The notes under the pieces were generated by a model, which had not been told where the DNA came from, ran no database searches, and saw only the letters and a list, made by a program, of their open reading frames with translations. The position numbers and the translations under genes were made by a program. Positions 45,537-58,795 of a stretch of 64,000 bases of DNA are shown piece by piece. The stretch's first letter is position 1; each line of letters starts with the position of its first letter. Origin of the DNA: Stenocarpella maydis (taxonomy: Eukaryota; Ascomycota; Sordariomycetes; Diaporthales; Diaporthaceae); NCBI GenBank assembly GCA_002270565.1, contig NQMI01000001.1, positions 930,396 to 994,395 of the forward strand. Direction: 5' to 3'.

Positions 45537-48500
45537 TCACATGCCGATCTTTCGTGCAAGTGCCTCGAGGGCATCCTCCTCCTCCTCATAATCCGCGCCA
45601 TCGACTTCCTCCTCAAACTCGACTTCCTCGTCCTCGTCAGATCTGCGTTCAGAAGGGGGTGGGGCAGGCCGGGAGCTGCCAGTACTGTCGTCCGCGACCA
45701 TAGAATTGTCAGAGTTGGTAGAGCCCTGACGGCCCTGTACCTCCTCGCCAGTGTCCGTGAACAAGGTCAGCATCTGGCCCCGATGGACCACCTGACCGCT
45801 CGACGTACGGACATAATCCTCGCCAATTTCCCCGTATCCTCTGTCACTTGCATTGCTCTCCTTCTTTGAACGAATCTCTTGGAGACCCTGGGGAATCTCG
45901 CTCTTGAGGTGGACGTCTTTATGTGACCGGGCCATCTCGAGTGCCGCATTCTCAACTGCCATGTCGCCGTCACTGCCCTCCTGATGCTGTCGGTCTCCGT
46001 CTTGGCTCAGACTAGAAGGCCTCTGCAGGAGGCGCACGTCGCCACCTCGTCCCAATGCCACACGGGCCAACTCTCGGTGGAAGAGCCAAGGGAAGCTTAT
46101 CAACGGCATCTGGACCTCCTCCACGCCGCCCTCACCATCCGGCTTTGGCATCGATCGCTCTCCCACCGCAGCCTTCACCTCGCTATGGGTTACAGTGTAC
46201 ATGGCCGCAACGAACTGGTCGAGCTTCTCGAAGTTGGCCGTGGACGTGGCAGACGCGATACCTTGCGTCTGTTTATGCCCAGTCACAGCCTCCATACACT
46301 CCGCCCGGAAACGCTCCCTCAATGCCGCCATCTCCCGACCGACATTCTCTTGAAGCTTATAGTCACTTCCCACGCGAGGCCTCGAGAGGATGAATGTCGA
46401 CCAAATCTCAAACTCGGTGACAGGGGCCTCGTGCTGGCCCATGAGACGACGCATGGCGATGTCATACGCGCCTTTGATCGCACTGGCCTTGGCCAGGGTA
46501 CTCTCCTCCAGCTGGTAGCGTGAGAGGATGCGCGCATCGAATGGAATTTCGTATGCGGCGTGGAACTGCTCGATCTTGATCCGATCATAAATCTGGCCCA
46601 GCGCAGAGTTAGAACGGTAGACCGACTTCTTGTCCTTTTCCATCCAATGCGGCCACTTGCGGGGCTGGAGGTGCCTCTGCATGACCGCAGGTCTTCCAGA
46701 CTTGATGTAGTCGACAGCCTTGGAGTGTAGCTTAGCAAGTTCGATGCCTACTCGAACTGTCAGTTTGCTCTATTAAAAAGAGGTGGTAGCGGTCCGCTTA
46801 CATTTCGGGTTCTTGACGCCCCCTGGCAATTGGTCTGCCTGGGCGACGTGCGCCGTAGCGATGCGGCCAAGCGAATCGTTCTTCATGTATTGTGCAAAGA
46901 ACCTGACAACGTCGTCAATTGTCACGTCCACCGGCGTATCCGTTGTAGGAGTTGAGGAGTCCGCGTCGTGGTCCAGCGGTGGATGATCCCACTCAGGTGG
47001 GATGAGTCGCTCGTCCCAGTAGACGAAGTAGTCATCCCCATCCATATCACCTCCAGAGCACATGCTTGGGATATCCCTGTCACCAGTCTTTGGGAAGACG
47101 ACGACGTTCTTGAGGTGTCGTAATTCAGGCACGTCCACAGCCTGTACAACTCGAAGATCGCCAGGATGAAGCGATGGGTTGCGGCCAACAACACAAATCC
47201 CAGTGATGACTTCGTAGTTGGTAGTGTTCCTACCATCGCTACCCTCGATGGGGACTTGGAGGAAGATTTGCGGCAGTGAATCAACACGGCTGTAACCCTC
47301 CCCTTCAGTGGCCTGCGAGTGACCCCTCAGCACGCCAATCTCGTCGACAACGCCGAATACCATGGCGCTGTTCTTGACACCAATCGCGAATTTGTATTTA
47401 AGCCTCTTCAGTACCCAGCACTTCCACAAGCGAAGCAGGGTCCACAGGAATGGCTCTTTGGAGTCCATGAACGTGTCGACCATCTCTGCCATGGTCAAAG
47501 TCGTTTGGTTCTCGTCGACTTGAGATCGAAGCAGTTCACCAGCCCTCATGGAATCAGCCAGAGCTTCGTTATACTCTTTGAGCTCATCATCCAGCATGCT
47601 GACGAAGACGGACTTCTCCACACCGAGGGCGACTAGGACAGGTATGACCTGCTTGTTGAGCGTTGCATGTGAGAATGAAGAGGTCTTTATGATCTCGAGG
47701 CCATTGTATACGGCCTTGAATTTCTCTTGGGAGGGTCGGACGTGAACCTCGCTCGGCGGCACATCAGGCCAAACAGTCACCACGCCCTTGCATCCGCCCA
47801 TCCTTATTTGGAAACACGAGGGCGTCTCTGGTAGGTCTCGCTCGCTTGCGATCAACTTGGCGAAGAAGTCGGATATCTTGCCCACTCCGTCAGTAAAGTT
47901 CCAGATGTGGTCACCGGTTTGTCGCTGTATGTCGCTAATCTGGCGAATTCTCGGTATGCTGATGCCATTGACTTGACGCGTTGTGGTAAAACACTGGCCC
48001 ATTCTCGCAGCATATTTGCCGACAGAGCGTATGTGGCGGAAGTCTCCCATCCATTCGCGTATGGAGTCACAGGTAACGTGGTTCGTCTCACAGAAGAAAA
48101 AAGCACCATTCTCCCTGAACTGTGAGTTGCTAAACGCCAAGAATCTGTAATGGCGGTCGCCGACGATAATGCCGTTTTGCATGACCCTGTGGACACGTGT
48201 GTACAGGTTGTCATCTTTGTTGGAATCTTGCGAGGAAAAGATTTTGCCAAACGAGACCTCATCGGTAAACTGGGCCCGGAGAAACCTGTCGGTCAGGTCG
48301 GAGTACTTGCGAAGGATCCGGTTGGTCAATTCGACGCAAGGAGTCTTGAAATAGATCGCGGTTGGGGTGATGACAGCCCTGCGGACCAGAGTTGCGTAAG
48401 GAGGGACTCTGGCACTTGGCCAGTAGTGCAAGATCTTCGGGTCGTCAAATATCTTCATAGGCTCGAAGATCTTCGTATTGGATTCAGAAACACCTTCGAG

Positions 48501-50105
48501 CATCATCCTGGCTCTGTCGGCGTCGAAGCTAATAAGCTTTTTGATGAACTCGGCAGTGACGCTGTATTCATCGAGGAAGCCGTTAGAAATGCAGACTTCT
48601 AGCTGATACCTCACGGGGAAATCGAGGTGATAGGTGTTTGTTGAGGCAAGGAGCTCGAGAGACATCTCCGCCGACGTATCGAGGAGTTTCCAGGCATTGG
48701 ATAGACCGGGAGTAACGAGGTCAAAACGATCGACTTGTACAAGCTTGACGTTGTAATCTGCCAGGTATGTTCTGACACGTTCCCACTTATCTAAAGAGGA
48801 GTCCAGTTCGAGATAGTAAGTTGTCCAGCGGCCGCATTGGACGGATTGGCCGAGAGGCTTCATGAGACTGGTGGGAAGGTGTTTCAACTTGTGTAGCTCG
48901 CCGGATATATCCGTCTGGCGAGCCCACAAGTCCCATTCCTGCCACAGGGACTGATCGTCATCACGAGGAACGGGCAAGCGTCCATAGATCTTGGGTGGGC
49001 TTGGTAGCAGAATGGCCAGACCCCAGGCGCCGTTCTTGCGCCAGCCCCAGATGATCTTTGTAGGGTGGCCGAAGTCGATTTGCATCTTGAAGAGCTTCAT
49101 ACCGTAACGGCCAACGTTGACCTTGAACTGTATTTCGAACCAACGCTTGGAGAAATTTGGCAACAGCACGATGTCCTCGTAGCTGAACTGTGGTAGGTTC
49201 CACATGGCTGATTCGCTCGCCATCATCCCAAACACCAACTTCGTGGGGTGGAATTCCTTCCGGCAGAATTGTGGAGGGATAGTACTGTGGCACGGTGTTC
49301 GGATGGCGCCGAAGAAGAATGGTTTTGCTGCGAAGGACACACGGATTTTCGAGCCGTCCGCCCTGGTGATGGTGATATAGTCGGCAGGTCCGCTCCATGT
49401 CGGCCATCTCCTCGGGGGCGGCTCGATGATGATTCGCGCACTTCCAGTTCTGGTCCCATAATCGTTCTCGCATATCTCGACCCTGGTCAAGAAGAGACGG
49501 ATGGCAGTGAGGGAATCCCGGATTTCTCGGAGCTTGATATCCTTTGGAAGCCTAAACAGGTCCAAAAGCAGTTTTTGGGCGGTGCTCGGGATAACATCTG
49601 GCAACGGAGGATGTGCGGTGCGTGGAGGTGGGCACTGCTGTGTGTCTTGCTGTGGTTTTACAGGCGAATGTCCGTTCTGTGGTGAGAGCCCTGGACTCGA
49701 GGCGGGAGCTTTCCGAGGTGAGGTGCTCCTCTGGCCGGGTTGGCCTGAGTAAGGGACGAAAGGGCTGGTCCTTTGGCGTGATATATTCCCATTGGAGGCG
49801 TTTGGAGTGCGCAATGGTGGAGGCAGCTTTTGGATGACTGGTGCTCGGTTGACTGAATGAAAGGAGTCGGCGGTGCGATCGGTAGTAGGGGGTGAGCGAG
49901 GGATAAGGGTTGAAGAGCTGCCACCGTTCCCAAACTGATGTGGCATTGGTGCAGTCTTGGTATGGGAAGGTTGAGTCGAGGGGCCAGAGCGGGCCAAAGG
50001 GCCTCTGCCAGGTAAGGCGGGAGTGTTTTGAGAAGACATGGTGGCTGTCTTTGCAACCGTGAGTTGGGTTTTACTCCTCCCTGTACTCGATGTGGTAGCT
50101 TCCAA
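45537..50105 (-). CDS. Cellular RNA-dependent RNA polymerase of the RNA-silencing type, 1504 aa
   Basis: Exons 50105-46803 and 46748-45537, intron 54 bp (GTAAGC..TAG); the splice joins GGVKNPK to CIELAKLHSKAVDYIKSG without loss of frame. The catalytic loop is CSGGDMDGDDYFVYWD, with Asp1020, Asp1022 and Asp1024 as the metal-binding triad D-x-D-G-D of eukaryotic RdRPs. Other family blocks are FCETNHVTCDSIREWMG, FTDGVGKIS, QIRMGGCKGVVTVWPDV, VGRNPSLHPGDLRVVQAVDV and, after the loop, FAQYMKNDSLGRIATAH. The N-terminal 170 residues are Ser/Pro-rich and likely disordered; the C terminus is strongly acidic (ESNASDRGYG.. to EEEEDALEALARKIGM). The enzyme makes double-stranded RNA from aberrant transcripts, feeding Dicer and Argonaute. 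Length and motif wording look closer to the SAD-1/Rdp1 branch than to QDE-1, but I cannot separate paralogues without a tree. The next in-frame Met at residue 23 (MSSQNTPAL) is an alternative start. Confidence 0.93.
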
Positions 50106-51199
50106 ACCTTGGGATGTCTAGCAGGTACCAACCAAGCCCTCTGGTCAATGGCGGCGACCCTACCGATTAGAAGAAGCCTCAAGGTGTGAAAGGAAGCTGA
50201 GGAACAGCTTGTGGATCGAGCCAGGTAACCAATGGTTGGGTGAAGGTGACCAATGGTTGCGAGAAGGTGACAAATTGGAGATAATCAATGGCCAAAACAC
50301 CTCATGTGTTGGCGTCTAAAGCCCGCGGGCTACGGAACGCCTAGGTAGTTGGTTGGGGGTGGTCTCTGTTGTTTGTTGACGAGCGAGGCGACAAGCCAGA
50401 AGAAGCGAACAAGAGAGATCGAGGGACTGTAGGTCGGTGGGTTTTATGTGTCTTGGGCGAGGAGAAGAGTCCCAGAGACCACAATGAAAGCAATGTACAA
50501 TGTGAAGGGAAGTTTTAATGACCTGTCGTTGTGGCGAGAGGGGAAGTCTCAGAATGGAAAACAATAGGAAGCTTGATTGTGGGTTGGATGGTCAGAATGG
50601 TTGAGGGCAGCCAGCAGAGAAGGAGCTTTGCCCGTTTGTTGAAGCTTCCCTGAAGGAGGAAAACCAGCAAAGCAAACAACGGTTGTTGGTCAACTCGCCT
50701 GCGGACAGAATGCTCCTGCACCTGGGCATTGTGCAGACAGACTCCTCAGCAAATCGGGTCAGGGCGACAGCGAGGGAGGCACGCCCCTACTCTCGCGTAT
50801 GCAGACGTCCGTGGGAGAGATCCTCCCAACGCGCCAACGTGCCCACATATCACCACCATGCAGGCCAATTCCCGTCCGATCTTTCGGCCACCTGCAGAAG
50901 AAACGATGTGCTTTTACATTGTGCTGTCCTGTGTGCAGCGCCTGTCCGCTCGCAACCGGGAATCAGGGCACAATGCATCCTGGTAACTTGAGCCGATGCT
51001 GTCCCACGAATGCCACTGCCAAGTCCACTTACTTCAGTACGACACTGCGATGCGGTGCGTCAATAGCCAACCGCCTGGGCACTTTGACATGTCTGACCTC
51101 TTTTTACCCACTCAAGACGCTTTTGCATGGCGCCTCCCATCTGGAACTGGCCCTCCCGAAATGATGCTCCGACTATCCGATCCGTCCCACGCCCAGAGG
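50106..51199. other. Intergenic between D-lactate dehydrogenase and RdRP genes
   Basis: It holds the presumed promoter of the minus-strand RdRP gene and the 3' flank of the dehydrogenase gene. Short direct repeats GACCAATGGTTG / GTAACCAATGGTTGG occur at 50223-50275. No gene seen. Confidence 0.5.
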
Positions 51200-53519
51200 T
51201 CACGGTCGGCGATCAAAGATCTTGCCAGGGTTCCTGAAAGCAGTCAGCAACGTGAGCCCAACCACCAGCACGAAGGTGTCGCGACAGCACACTCACATAA
51301 TCCAGCGTGGATCCAGAGACGCCTTGATGTCCCGCATGACGTCCAGGGTCCCGGGCCCGACCTCCAGCAACAGGCTCTCCTTCTTGCCCCAGCCAATCGC
51401 GTGCTCGCCGGTACACGTGCCCTCCATATCGATCGCGCGCTTCACCATCCTCTTCACGCACTCTTCGACCTTCTCCCGCTCGCCGTTGACGGGACTGTAC
51501 AAGATGCTCTCGTGGAAGTTGCCGTCGCCAATGTGCCCCAGGATGGAGGCGAACAGGCCAAGCTCGTCCATCTCTTTCTTGCTGACCTCGATTATATCAG
51601 CCAGCCTGCTGAAGGGGACCGCCACATCGGTGCTCCCTATCAACGCCAAAAAGTCAGCACACCCAACAGGCCTAACACACTTATCCAATAAAAAGGTGAC
51701 ATGGAGCTCGGCACACTTACAGACTTCCTCTCCGTCTTTCCGCAACGCGAGCATACTCCACAGGCTCTCCTTCCTGGCACTCCACAGCAGCTTCTGCTCC
51801 CTCGGGTCCTTGGCAAACTCAAATTTCGACCCCCTGTTGCGTTTCGCGATCTTCTGCACGTTAGTGATGTTGTCCTTGACGGAGGCCTTGGTCCCCGAAA
51901 ACTTGAAAAACAGCGTCGGGACCTCGTCCCACACGCGCGGCGCCGTCGCCCCACCGAGGTTGACCACGCGCATCTGCACCTCGTCCATGATCTCCATGGC
52001 GGCGACGGGGATCCCCGTCTGCATCACTTCGGCGGCCGCGGCGGCCGCGTCGCGGATCGTGGGGAATGTCACAACTGCTACGGAGAGATCCTCCGGGACA
52101 ACGGCAAGCTTGAGCGTTGCTTTGAGGCTATGTCAGACCGGACCGGTAATGGCAGATGTCTTCAGGAGATGGGTGAGGCTGTTGCTTACCCTCCGTCACC
52201 AGGCCCAAAGTACCCTCGGACCCAACGAAGAGACCATTAAGATTATACCCTGCCGAGGACTTTCTTGGCCGCCGGCGCGTCTTGATAACCCTCCCATCAG
52301 AAAGCACGACAGTCAAGTTGATGACCCAGTCTTTCATTGTGCCGTACTTGACGGCATTGGTGCCAGAACAATTGGTCCCAATCATGCCTCCGATCTTCGC
52401 ACTCGGGCCTGGCTCGCTTCGTAAGTCCTCACGTTGTCATAGCGTCTGGTGGCTTCAGCAGGGGCAGTGAACTCAAGATCACTCCTCATTCGTGCCAGCC
52501 CACCTGTTGATCTGAGGGCAGACTTACCAGGGTCAACCGGGAAAAACAGCCCACTGCCCATCTTGCTCAGCTGCTCATTCAGGTCCTGCCACCCGATGGA
52601 TGGCTGGACGATGACGTCCATGTCTTCCTGGTTGAATTGAACAATCTGGTCCATGTACGCAAAGTCAACACTGATGCCACCAAAGGGGGCCGAGAAGTTC
52701 CTGTCTATTGTTAGACATGTTACAGACAGAGTGCGCTGCCGGGTTTGTAGTAAAGCGAATTGGCCTCGCAGGATACGGACATGAATGACGCCGGCCCCGA
52801 GTTTGAGAAGCGTAACTAGGGAAAGAAGACCTACCCCTCCAGTGACGTCCCGCCCGAGTAGGGGATGATTGGAACGTGGTACTTGTAGCAGACCTGCGCA
52901 ATTGTGCTCACGTCCGCCGTGGACCGCGGGTACGCAACAGCCACCGGCAGGCTTTCCGTATTCACAGTGGACCACTCGGAGTAGCCATGCGCGTGGAGGT
53001 CGTCAGGGTCCGTGGAGATGATGTCTTCCACATCAGGACCTATCGCGTCCCGAATTTCTTGGACCGCCTGTATTAGTCTGTCAGCCCCTGTCGAACAGTT
53101 GTCCCTCTTGCGCCCGGTATCTCTCCTTGAGCCTCAGCAAAAGATGGCCTCCTTACAATCTCCATCTCCCTCATGCTGGCATACCGATGCATCGGCTGCT
53201 TGCCGTCAAGCAACGTCGACCCCTTCCCCTTCCCACCAGTCGCCAGCGTCGCGAGACCCCAGCCCAAGGCCCCGGCGAGGAGCGCTACGCCCATGACGCT
53301 ACCCCCGGTCCACGCCGGGACGGACTCACCCCAGACGGCCGAGCCGGGAGCATCCTTTGCCGTGGTCGTTGGCGCATTGCCGGTGCTGGCGAACCTCCGG
53401 GCCGGTCTCGCTGCTGCGATCGGCAATGCATGTGAGAGCCGCAGGTCTACCCTCCTGCAGGCGAGAGCGGTGCGCCGCCCGAGCGCGTACGCGGGTGGCA
53501 GGGCCCTCCAGGCCGACAT
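51200..53519 (-). CDS. Mitochondrial D-lactate dehydrogenase (cytochrome), DLD1-type flavoprotein, 586 aa
   Basis: Seven exons: 53519-53157, 53067-52835, 52700-52528, 52408-52190, 52119-51721, 51636-51297, 51233-51200. All six introns are GT..AG and together keep the frame. The N terminus is Arg/Ala-rich (presequence, [10 protein letters not shown]) followed by a hydrophobic span ([16 protein letters not shown]), as in inner-membrane-anchored yeast Dld1. The FAD-binding part has [52 protein letters not shown] and [20 protein letters not shown]. The C-terminal FAD-oxidase part has [45 protein letters not shown] and, across the last splice, [13 protein letters not shown]. The enzyme oxidises D-lactate to pyruvate and passes electrons to cytochrome c. 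The acceptor of the fifth exon (AAAG) was chosen because it gives VTEATLKL; the upstream CATAG would break the frame. Related glycolate or 2-hydroxyglutarate dehydrogenases are less likely given the anchor and motif set. Confidence 0.9.
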
Positions 53520-56500
53520 GCAGGCGGCGGGGGTTGGGTGCAGCTGTCAAGTATCACAAGCTTGGCCCCCGATTGGGAGCCGGGCAGGCTGCTACGCAGT
53601 CTGTCTAATGAGATACCACGGCAGTTGCTGCAGATCCCTTGGGAATACTTGTCGTGCCGGCCGGTGAGGGGCGTTGCTCTGTTGCAGAAGAGTCCAACGA
53701 GAGAGCCCACGACGATGACAGATGGAGATATAAGTCTGGGAAGGATGACGATGACTATTTAGAGAAATATGAGCAAGAGTGCAAGAAGAAGTGAGCGGCG
53801 GGATCCGATATGTCGTGCTAGAGGCCTAAGGCTTTATGTAGGTGGGTGTGCGAAGTAGTGGTGTGGTCAAGTCAAGAACGGAGGCTAGATATATATCGAC
53901 TAAGCAGGACTGGGTAGGGCAGCAAAAGATGACGGCAAAATTGACCCGAAGGTGCTAGGAGTAGAGTCTGATGTATCGAGCAGCCTGGGCTGGATATGGA
54001 GTGTGTATAAGGGAATCAAGGTAATGCCTTGGGTAGGTAGGTGGTAGTGTGCCGCCAAGGAGTGTCCAGTTCTAGAACGGATCCATGACGAGAGTGAGTG
54101 ACAACAGGAAGCACTTGAGGGCATCCACACGGGCAGGTGTCCCTTGACGTGAGCGTGCGTGGGTGTCCCTGAGAGAGTCAAGATATGGGTGGCCCAACAG
54201 GCATGAGAATTGGGGTGGTGTCAATGAGCGCATTTATATCACCAGCTGTGAAGCCCGCTGTACTGCCAGCCAAGCCCGGGGTGCCTTCAAGGCGACCGAC
54301 CGGACTTGGGTCTCGTGGGTGGAGTCGAAGCTCCAGGACCCGATGGGTGACATGAGGAGGGGTTTAGACAAGCCCGACCACGAACATAGGGAATTGAGGG
54401 AAGAAGTGGGCGGAGCCCGGCATCTAGGCTGGCAGACAGGGAAGCTGTCGTCGTCCAAGACATTGGGAGAAACGAGTCTCGTCGTGCGGGCATCATAATG
54501 GACCGACGAAACCCTGCCGAAAAGCGATGGAAGGATCTGGCTTGTAAGGCAGTGCGCGAGTGAGTGAGTGAGTGTCTGCTTGTCTGTCCAGCCCATGGGC
54601 ATACTGACGGCTGCCCATGCTAGGTGCCACACTGGCGGATTAGTCTACCTGTGTGGACCGAAACAGAGTAGTATAATCATGCAAGCTTTGGGATACTTCG
54701 GTGTCGCGAGCAAGGGTTCGTGCCGGTGCAAACCTCTTAGCCCCGTGGGGGTGCATCGGCTGGGCTGGGGGCTAGGAGGCCGGCACAGGACTGGTCTTGT
54801 CCGTCAGTCCTCCTTGCCGTGTGAGCTCCCTGCTTCCTCAGCTATTTTATTACTCACACTATTACACGAGCGGGCAGCAGCTTGCCTCTTTCAACCAAAG
54901 TCCGCTGGACGCCCTCGTGGACCTTGTTGCTGCCCAGGCTCAGGCAGGGTCCGGGGTGACTAGCATGCCGTTTTCTGGCTTGCCTGACAGGAGCTTCCAA
55001 GCCCTTCCCGGTGGTCAGCCGCAGGTGATGTCTTGGTGCCCTGAACTCTTCTGGGTGAAGAGAAGTCGTCCTCAAAGACAGCTTGAGTTTCTTGGTCTCC
55101 GCCAAGGATGTCCAACAGTCTCCGGCACATCTCGTTCTACGCCACGCGCAGCCGGTGTATACCCGCCAGAAAATGCGGTGCCAGTCCAGGCAGTGGGACG
55201 CGGCCCTGGAGGAGGCCCTCCGTCCCGGGCGGTCTGGCTGCCTGGCTGTCAGCCTCTCTGGCTGTGTCCATACCGATCTTGACGAGAAGAGGAGTGGCCA
55301 CGCGAATGAGGTACCGAGTCAACAGATGAATCACAAGGCACGAGACTGTGAGACCATGCGTCCAACCCTATTCCAAAACACACAGATACATAGTAGACCC
55401 GTAAGCCTTAGGGATGTGACGGAAACCCCTTATGGTCATGGTCGGGTCGACAGCCACCCCCGGGCAGGGCTAGCCACGCAAGTGCTGTCGACGTGCATGC
55501 GAGCTACTGCAAGAGACAGCCAAAGCGACGATGAGGTGCCAGCCGACCGCCGCGGCCGGCAGACAGCGCAAGGTGCCAGCTCAAAACAAGCCTCCCATTA
55601 CGAGATATCCGGTGTGGGGAAGCAAGGAGACGCGGCTGGTGTCACAGCCGTAATGCGTGAGCGGCGAGGCGCTGGCATTGTTTCTTCCTCCCCCGGCCTT
55701 CTTGAGCGCGGGGAAATGTCTCACAGGTCCTGCTGTGGAACCGAGCGGGACTGACACCGGCGCCACTTTGCGGAGGGCTGAGTTGTTGTAATGTAGTTGG
55801 CGTAAGTGTGTAGATTTGCTGCTTCGGGACAACCGTCGACGACAGGTTGAACAGCACAGGTCCAGGTCCATCTGGTGGTGTTCGTTCAGCCCCACCGCCT
55901 GGCGATTGAGGCCAGTGCCAGGATAGGCATGCCGAGCTTCCATCCCACGCTGCCCCGGTTATTCTTTTCACCCCCAGATCTCGAGGTCGATCATTGAACC
56001 CTGCACCAACTTCCTCGGCCGTGCATCACGGCCACCGAGCTTGTAGGACAAATTCAAGCTTGCATGAGGCCGGTAGACTGGCCGGCGTCCTGCATACGAG
56101 AACCAAGGACATCGTGCATTCCTACGCTGTCGAGGGCATATACGAGCCATATCACGCATTGACGGACCGATATATGATGGCCTCCCCCGCCATCTGCTGC
56201 GCGACCGGCACAACATAGAAAATCCATGCGCCGCAAAGCACCCAAGGCTGAGCTTGACCGAAACGTCGCCGCCTAACGCAGCCATACGTGAGGACCCGAG
56301 GGCGCACGCGCCGGATCTCGTGGCGACTCTTGTGCGAGGGCAGAATCGGTGTACTTCTGAGGGCCTTGTCCTGCTGGCGTCTGGCGTCACAGGACGTGTA
56401 ACCAGCATGGGGGGAGAAACATCTCGTCAATTAGTTGCCTGGCACCCGGGACTCACGCCCACACACACACGCAAAGGCGTCAGGGTACATTACACTATAG

Positions 56501-57584
56501 GTCGGCCACTCTCCCCACGATGTCTGCGAGAGCTCACCAGGGAAACTGGCGCGAGATTCCCGTCTTACACAACCTCCACCTCCCCCCGGTTCTAGACCCT
56601 GCCGCAGAAGGTCACGAGTGGGCGTCCCATCTAACCCTGAGTGGCTGGAAGAACGGTGCGTGCCACGGCAGCCAGGCTGACCGTGAACTTGAGGGGCAAG
56701 GTGATCAAAGTGAGAGTGAGGTAAGCTGAGGCGGTGAAAGCATTGCCGTTCCACACACACACACACACACACACTCACTCACTCATTCACTCACTCACTC
56801 GCACCGAAGACGGCCCTTTCTTATTTTCGCCCCTTCGCCTTTGTACGCTGTGTTGGGGAGTACACGTCGCGTCCTCACCCCGCTGGTTCGTGGACATGTT
56901 TTCTTCGGTGTACCTCGCCCGTTATCTCGGAAGGCGCCACCTGTGTAGAGCTGGCTTGTAATTTCAGTGCAGGGCAGGTGAAGAGGACGGGATGGGTTGC
57001 GTTGGCGTGAGATGAGACACGCCAAGACACTCAAAGCCCAGAGGTTGCTGATATCTTTGCTATTACCCTACTGTACTTCGAGAGGGCGCCTTATTCCTTG
57101 CCTGTTGATACCACATACCAGGTTGGGCAAAAAGGCCAAGGGCAGTGGAAGTTGGGGCTCGCTTTGTACATGCTCTGAAAAGGCGGAGTTCTGAGGTGGC
57201 GAACCGTGGATGACGCCTGTGCGAGCACTGAGAATTCAAATTAGCCGGAAATAAAAGGCGCTTTCTTCAGAGGACTTCGAGCGAAAGAGACGCCTGGTGA
57301 GGCTGTGCCATTGGTTCGTTCGAAACCCGGGGCAAGATGATGCAGGCAAGAGGAATAGAACGGAACATAGCATAGCATGGTAGAGTGCAGCTCTTGGAAG
57401 AGAAGATAGGACGTTTGCAAGAATTGATTGACCCATCGACATCACCTGGCCGATTTGCTGGGTATTTGCTATCTACCATAGCGGAATTCAAAGCCGTAAC
57501 GTCCGTAACTCCTTGACCATGCTGTCACTTTTCGTGAAACCCCTTTGCCCTTGACCCTATTGACCCAGAAATTTCATCAAGCAT
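53520..57584. other. 4-kb intergenic region, no gene supported
   Basis: 53520-54250 is likely the dehydrogenase promoter. ORFs such as 55083-55754 (223 codons, plus) lack motifs and are matched by open frames on the other strand. A CA/CACT microsatellite lies at 56751-56802. 57240-57584 is the 3' flank of the eS4 gene. Confidence 0.45.
56751..56802. repeat. (CA)n followed by (CACT)n microsatellite
   Basis: About eleven CA dinucleotides pass into tetranucleotide units CACT/CATT to about 56802. Confidence 0.9.
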
Positions 57585-58795
57585 CTACTGACCAGCGATG
57601 GCGTAGGCACGGCGGCGATCACGCTCCTCAGCGATGGTGAGCTTGACACCCTTGCCCTTGGGCAGGGAGATCCAAGGCTTCTCAGCACCAATGACGAAGA
57701 CGTTGGACTCCCGGGTGGCGAAGGTGTTGTCAATGGCATCCTTAACGTGGACAATGTTGAAACCACCATCGTGACGCTCACGGTGAGTGATGACACCAAC
57801 ACGACCCATGTTACGACCACCAGTGACCATGGCCAGGTTACCAATCTCGAACTTGACAAAGTCGTCGATCTTACCAGTGGATAAGCTGTGATGCGTGGGT
57901 TAGCAAATATCCTGTATCCTGGACCTCGGGGATGTGCCTGGACTTACTTGATCTTGACAGTGTCGTTGACCTTGATAAGAGGGTCAGGGTAGCGGATGCT
58001 GTGGCGGAGCACGTTAGCTATCGATGGGAATTTTGAGACATACCAACCGCGGATGATCTCGCTTCGATCATGAATCGCTCTTCCACCGGCGGGGGGCCCG
58101 ACGTGGGAGGATTCAACCAAAGCTTGGTCCAACGGCTGACAGATGTCGGAAGAACTCACGTTCTCGCATCATGCGTAACCAAGAATGGGATACCGCCACG
58201 GCCCAGCTGGACGCGCTTGACCTTGCCGAGCTTGTACTCTGCCTCCTCGGCCTGGATGCGGTGGACCGTGAAGCGGCCCTTGGTGTCGTAGACAAGGCGG
58301 AAGTTCTCGCCGGTCTTCTCGATGGTGATGACGTCCATGAAGCCAGCAGGGTAGGTGGTGTCGGTGCGGACCTTGCCATCAACCTTGACCAGGCGCTGCA
58401 TCAGGATCGACTTGACCTCGCGGCCATTGAGGGCGTACTTGAGGCGGTTGCGGATGAAGACGATGAGGGGCAGGCAGTCGCGAGCCTTGTGAGGACCGGC
58501 GGAGGCCTTGGGGGCGTAGGTGCCGGACAGCTTGTCCAACAGCCAGTGCTTGGGCGCACTGAGGCGCTTCTGGTGCTTCTTAGCTGTTCATCAAGCCGCA
58601 GTTAGCATCGTCGTCCTGGTGTTGTGAGATTTGGCATCGATGCAGAGTGCCCCTCAGTTCACCGATATTGCAAACGAACCAGTGCGGGTGCATCAGCTCA
58701 TTGCACTCCCCTGGGAGGCATCAAGCAGACGTCTGGCATCGACACTGTTGTTGAGGAGATCTCGAGGGAGCTCATGACTTACGTCCTCTACCCAT
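57585..58795 (-). CDS. RPS4: 40S ribosomal protein S4 (eS4), 262 aa
   Basis: Four exons: 58795-58783, 58583-58160, 57998-57948, 57885-57585, with introns of 199, 161 and 62 bp. The first exon is only 13 nt (MGRG plus one base) and joins to [20 protein letters not shown], the invariant start of eS4. The body has the S4-like RNA-binding stretch ([20 protein letters not shown]), the eS4 central domain ([32 protein letters not shown]), the KOW region ([20 protein letters not shown]) and the ending [12 protein letters not shown]. The total length of 262 aa fits eukaryotic eS4 (about 261-263). It is a structural protein of the small ribosomal subunit in the cytosol. The tiny first exon and comparatively long first intron are usual for fungal ribosomal-protein genes. 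Codons are strongly biased to C-ending forms, as expected for a highly expressed gene. Confidence 0.96.

Noticed and set aside
51222..52424. 400-codon plus-strand ORF across the D-lactate dehydrogenase gene
   Set aside because: Antisense shadow; it crosses exons and introns of a well-supported gene and has no motif.
55083..55754. 223-codon plus-strand ORF in the 53.5-57.6 kb interval
   Set aside because: No motif, no promoter or splice support, and comparable ORFs on the opposite strand.
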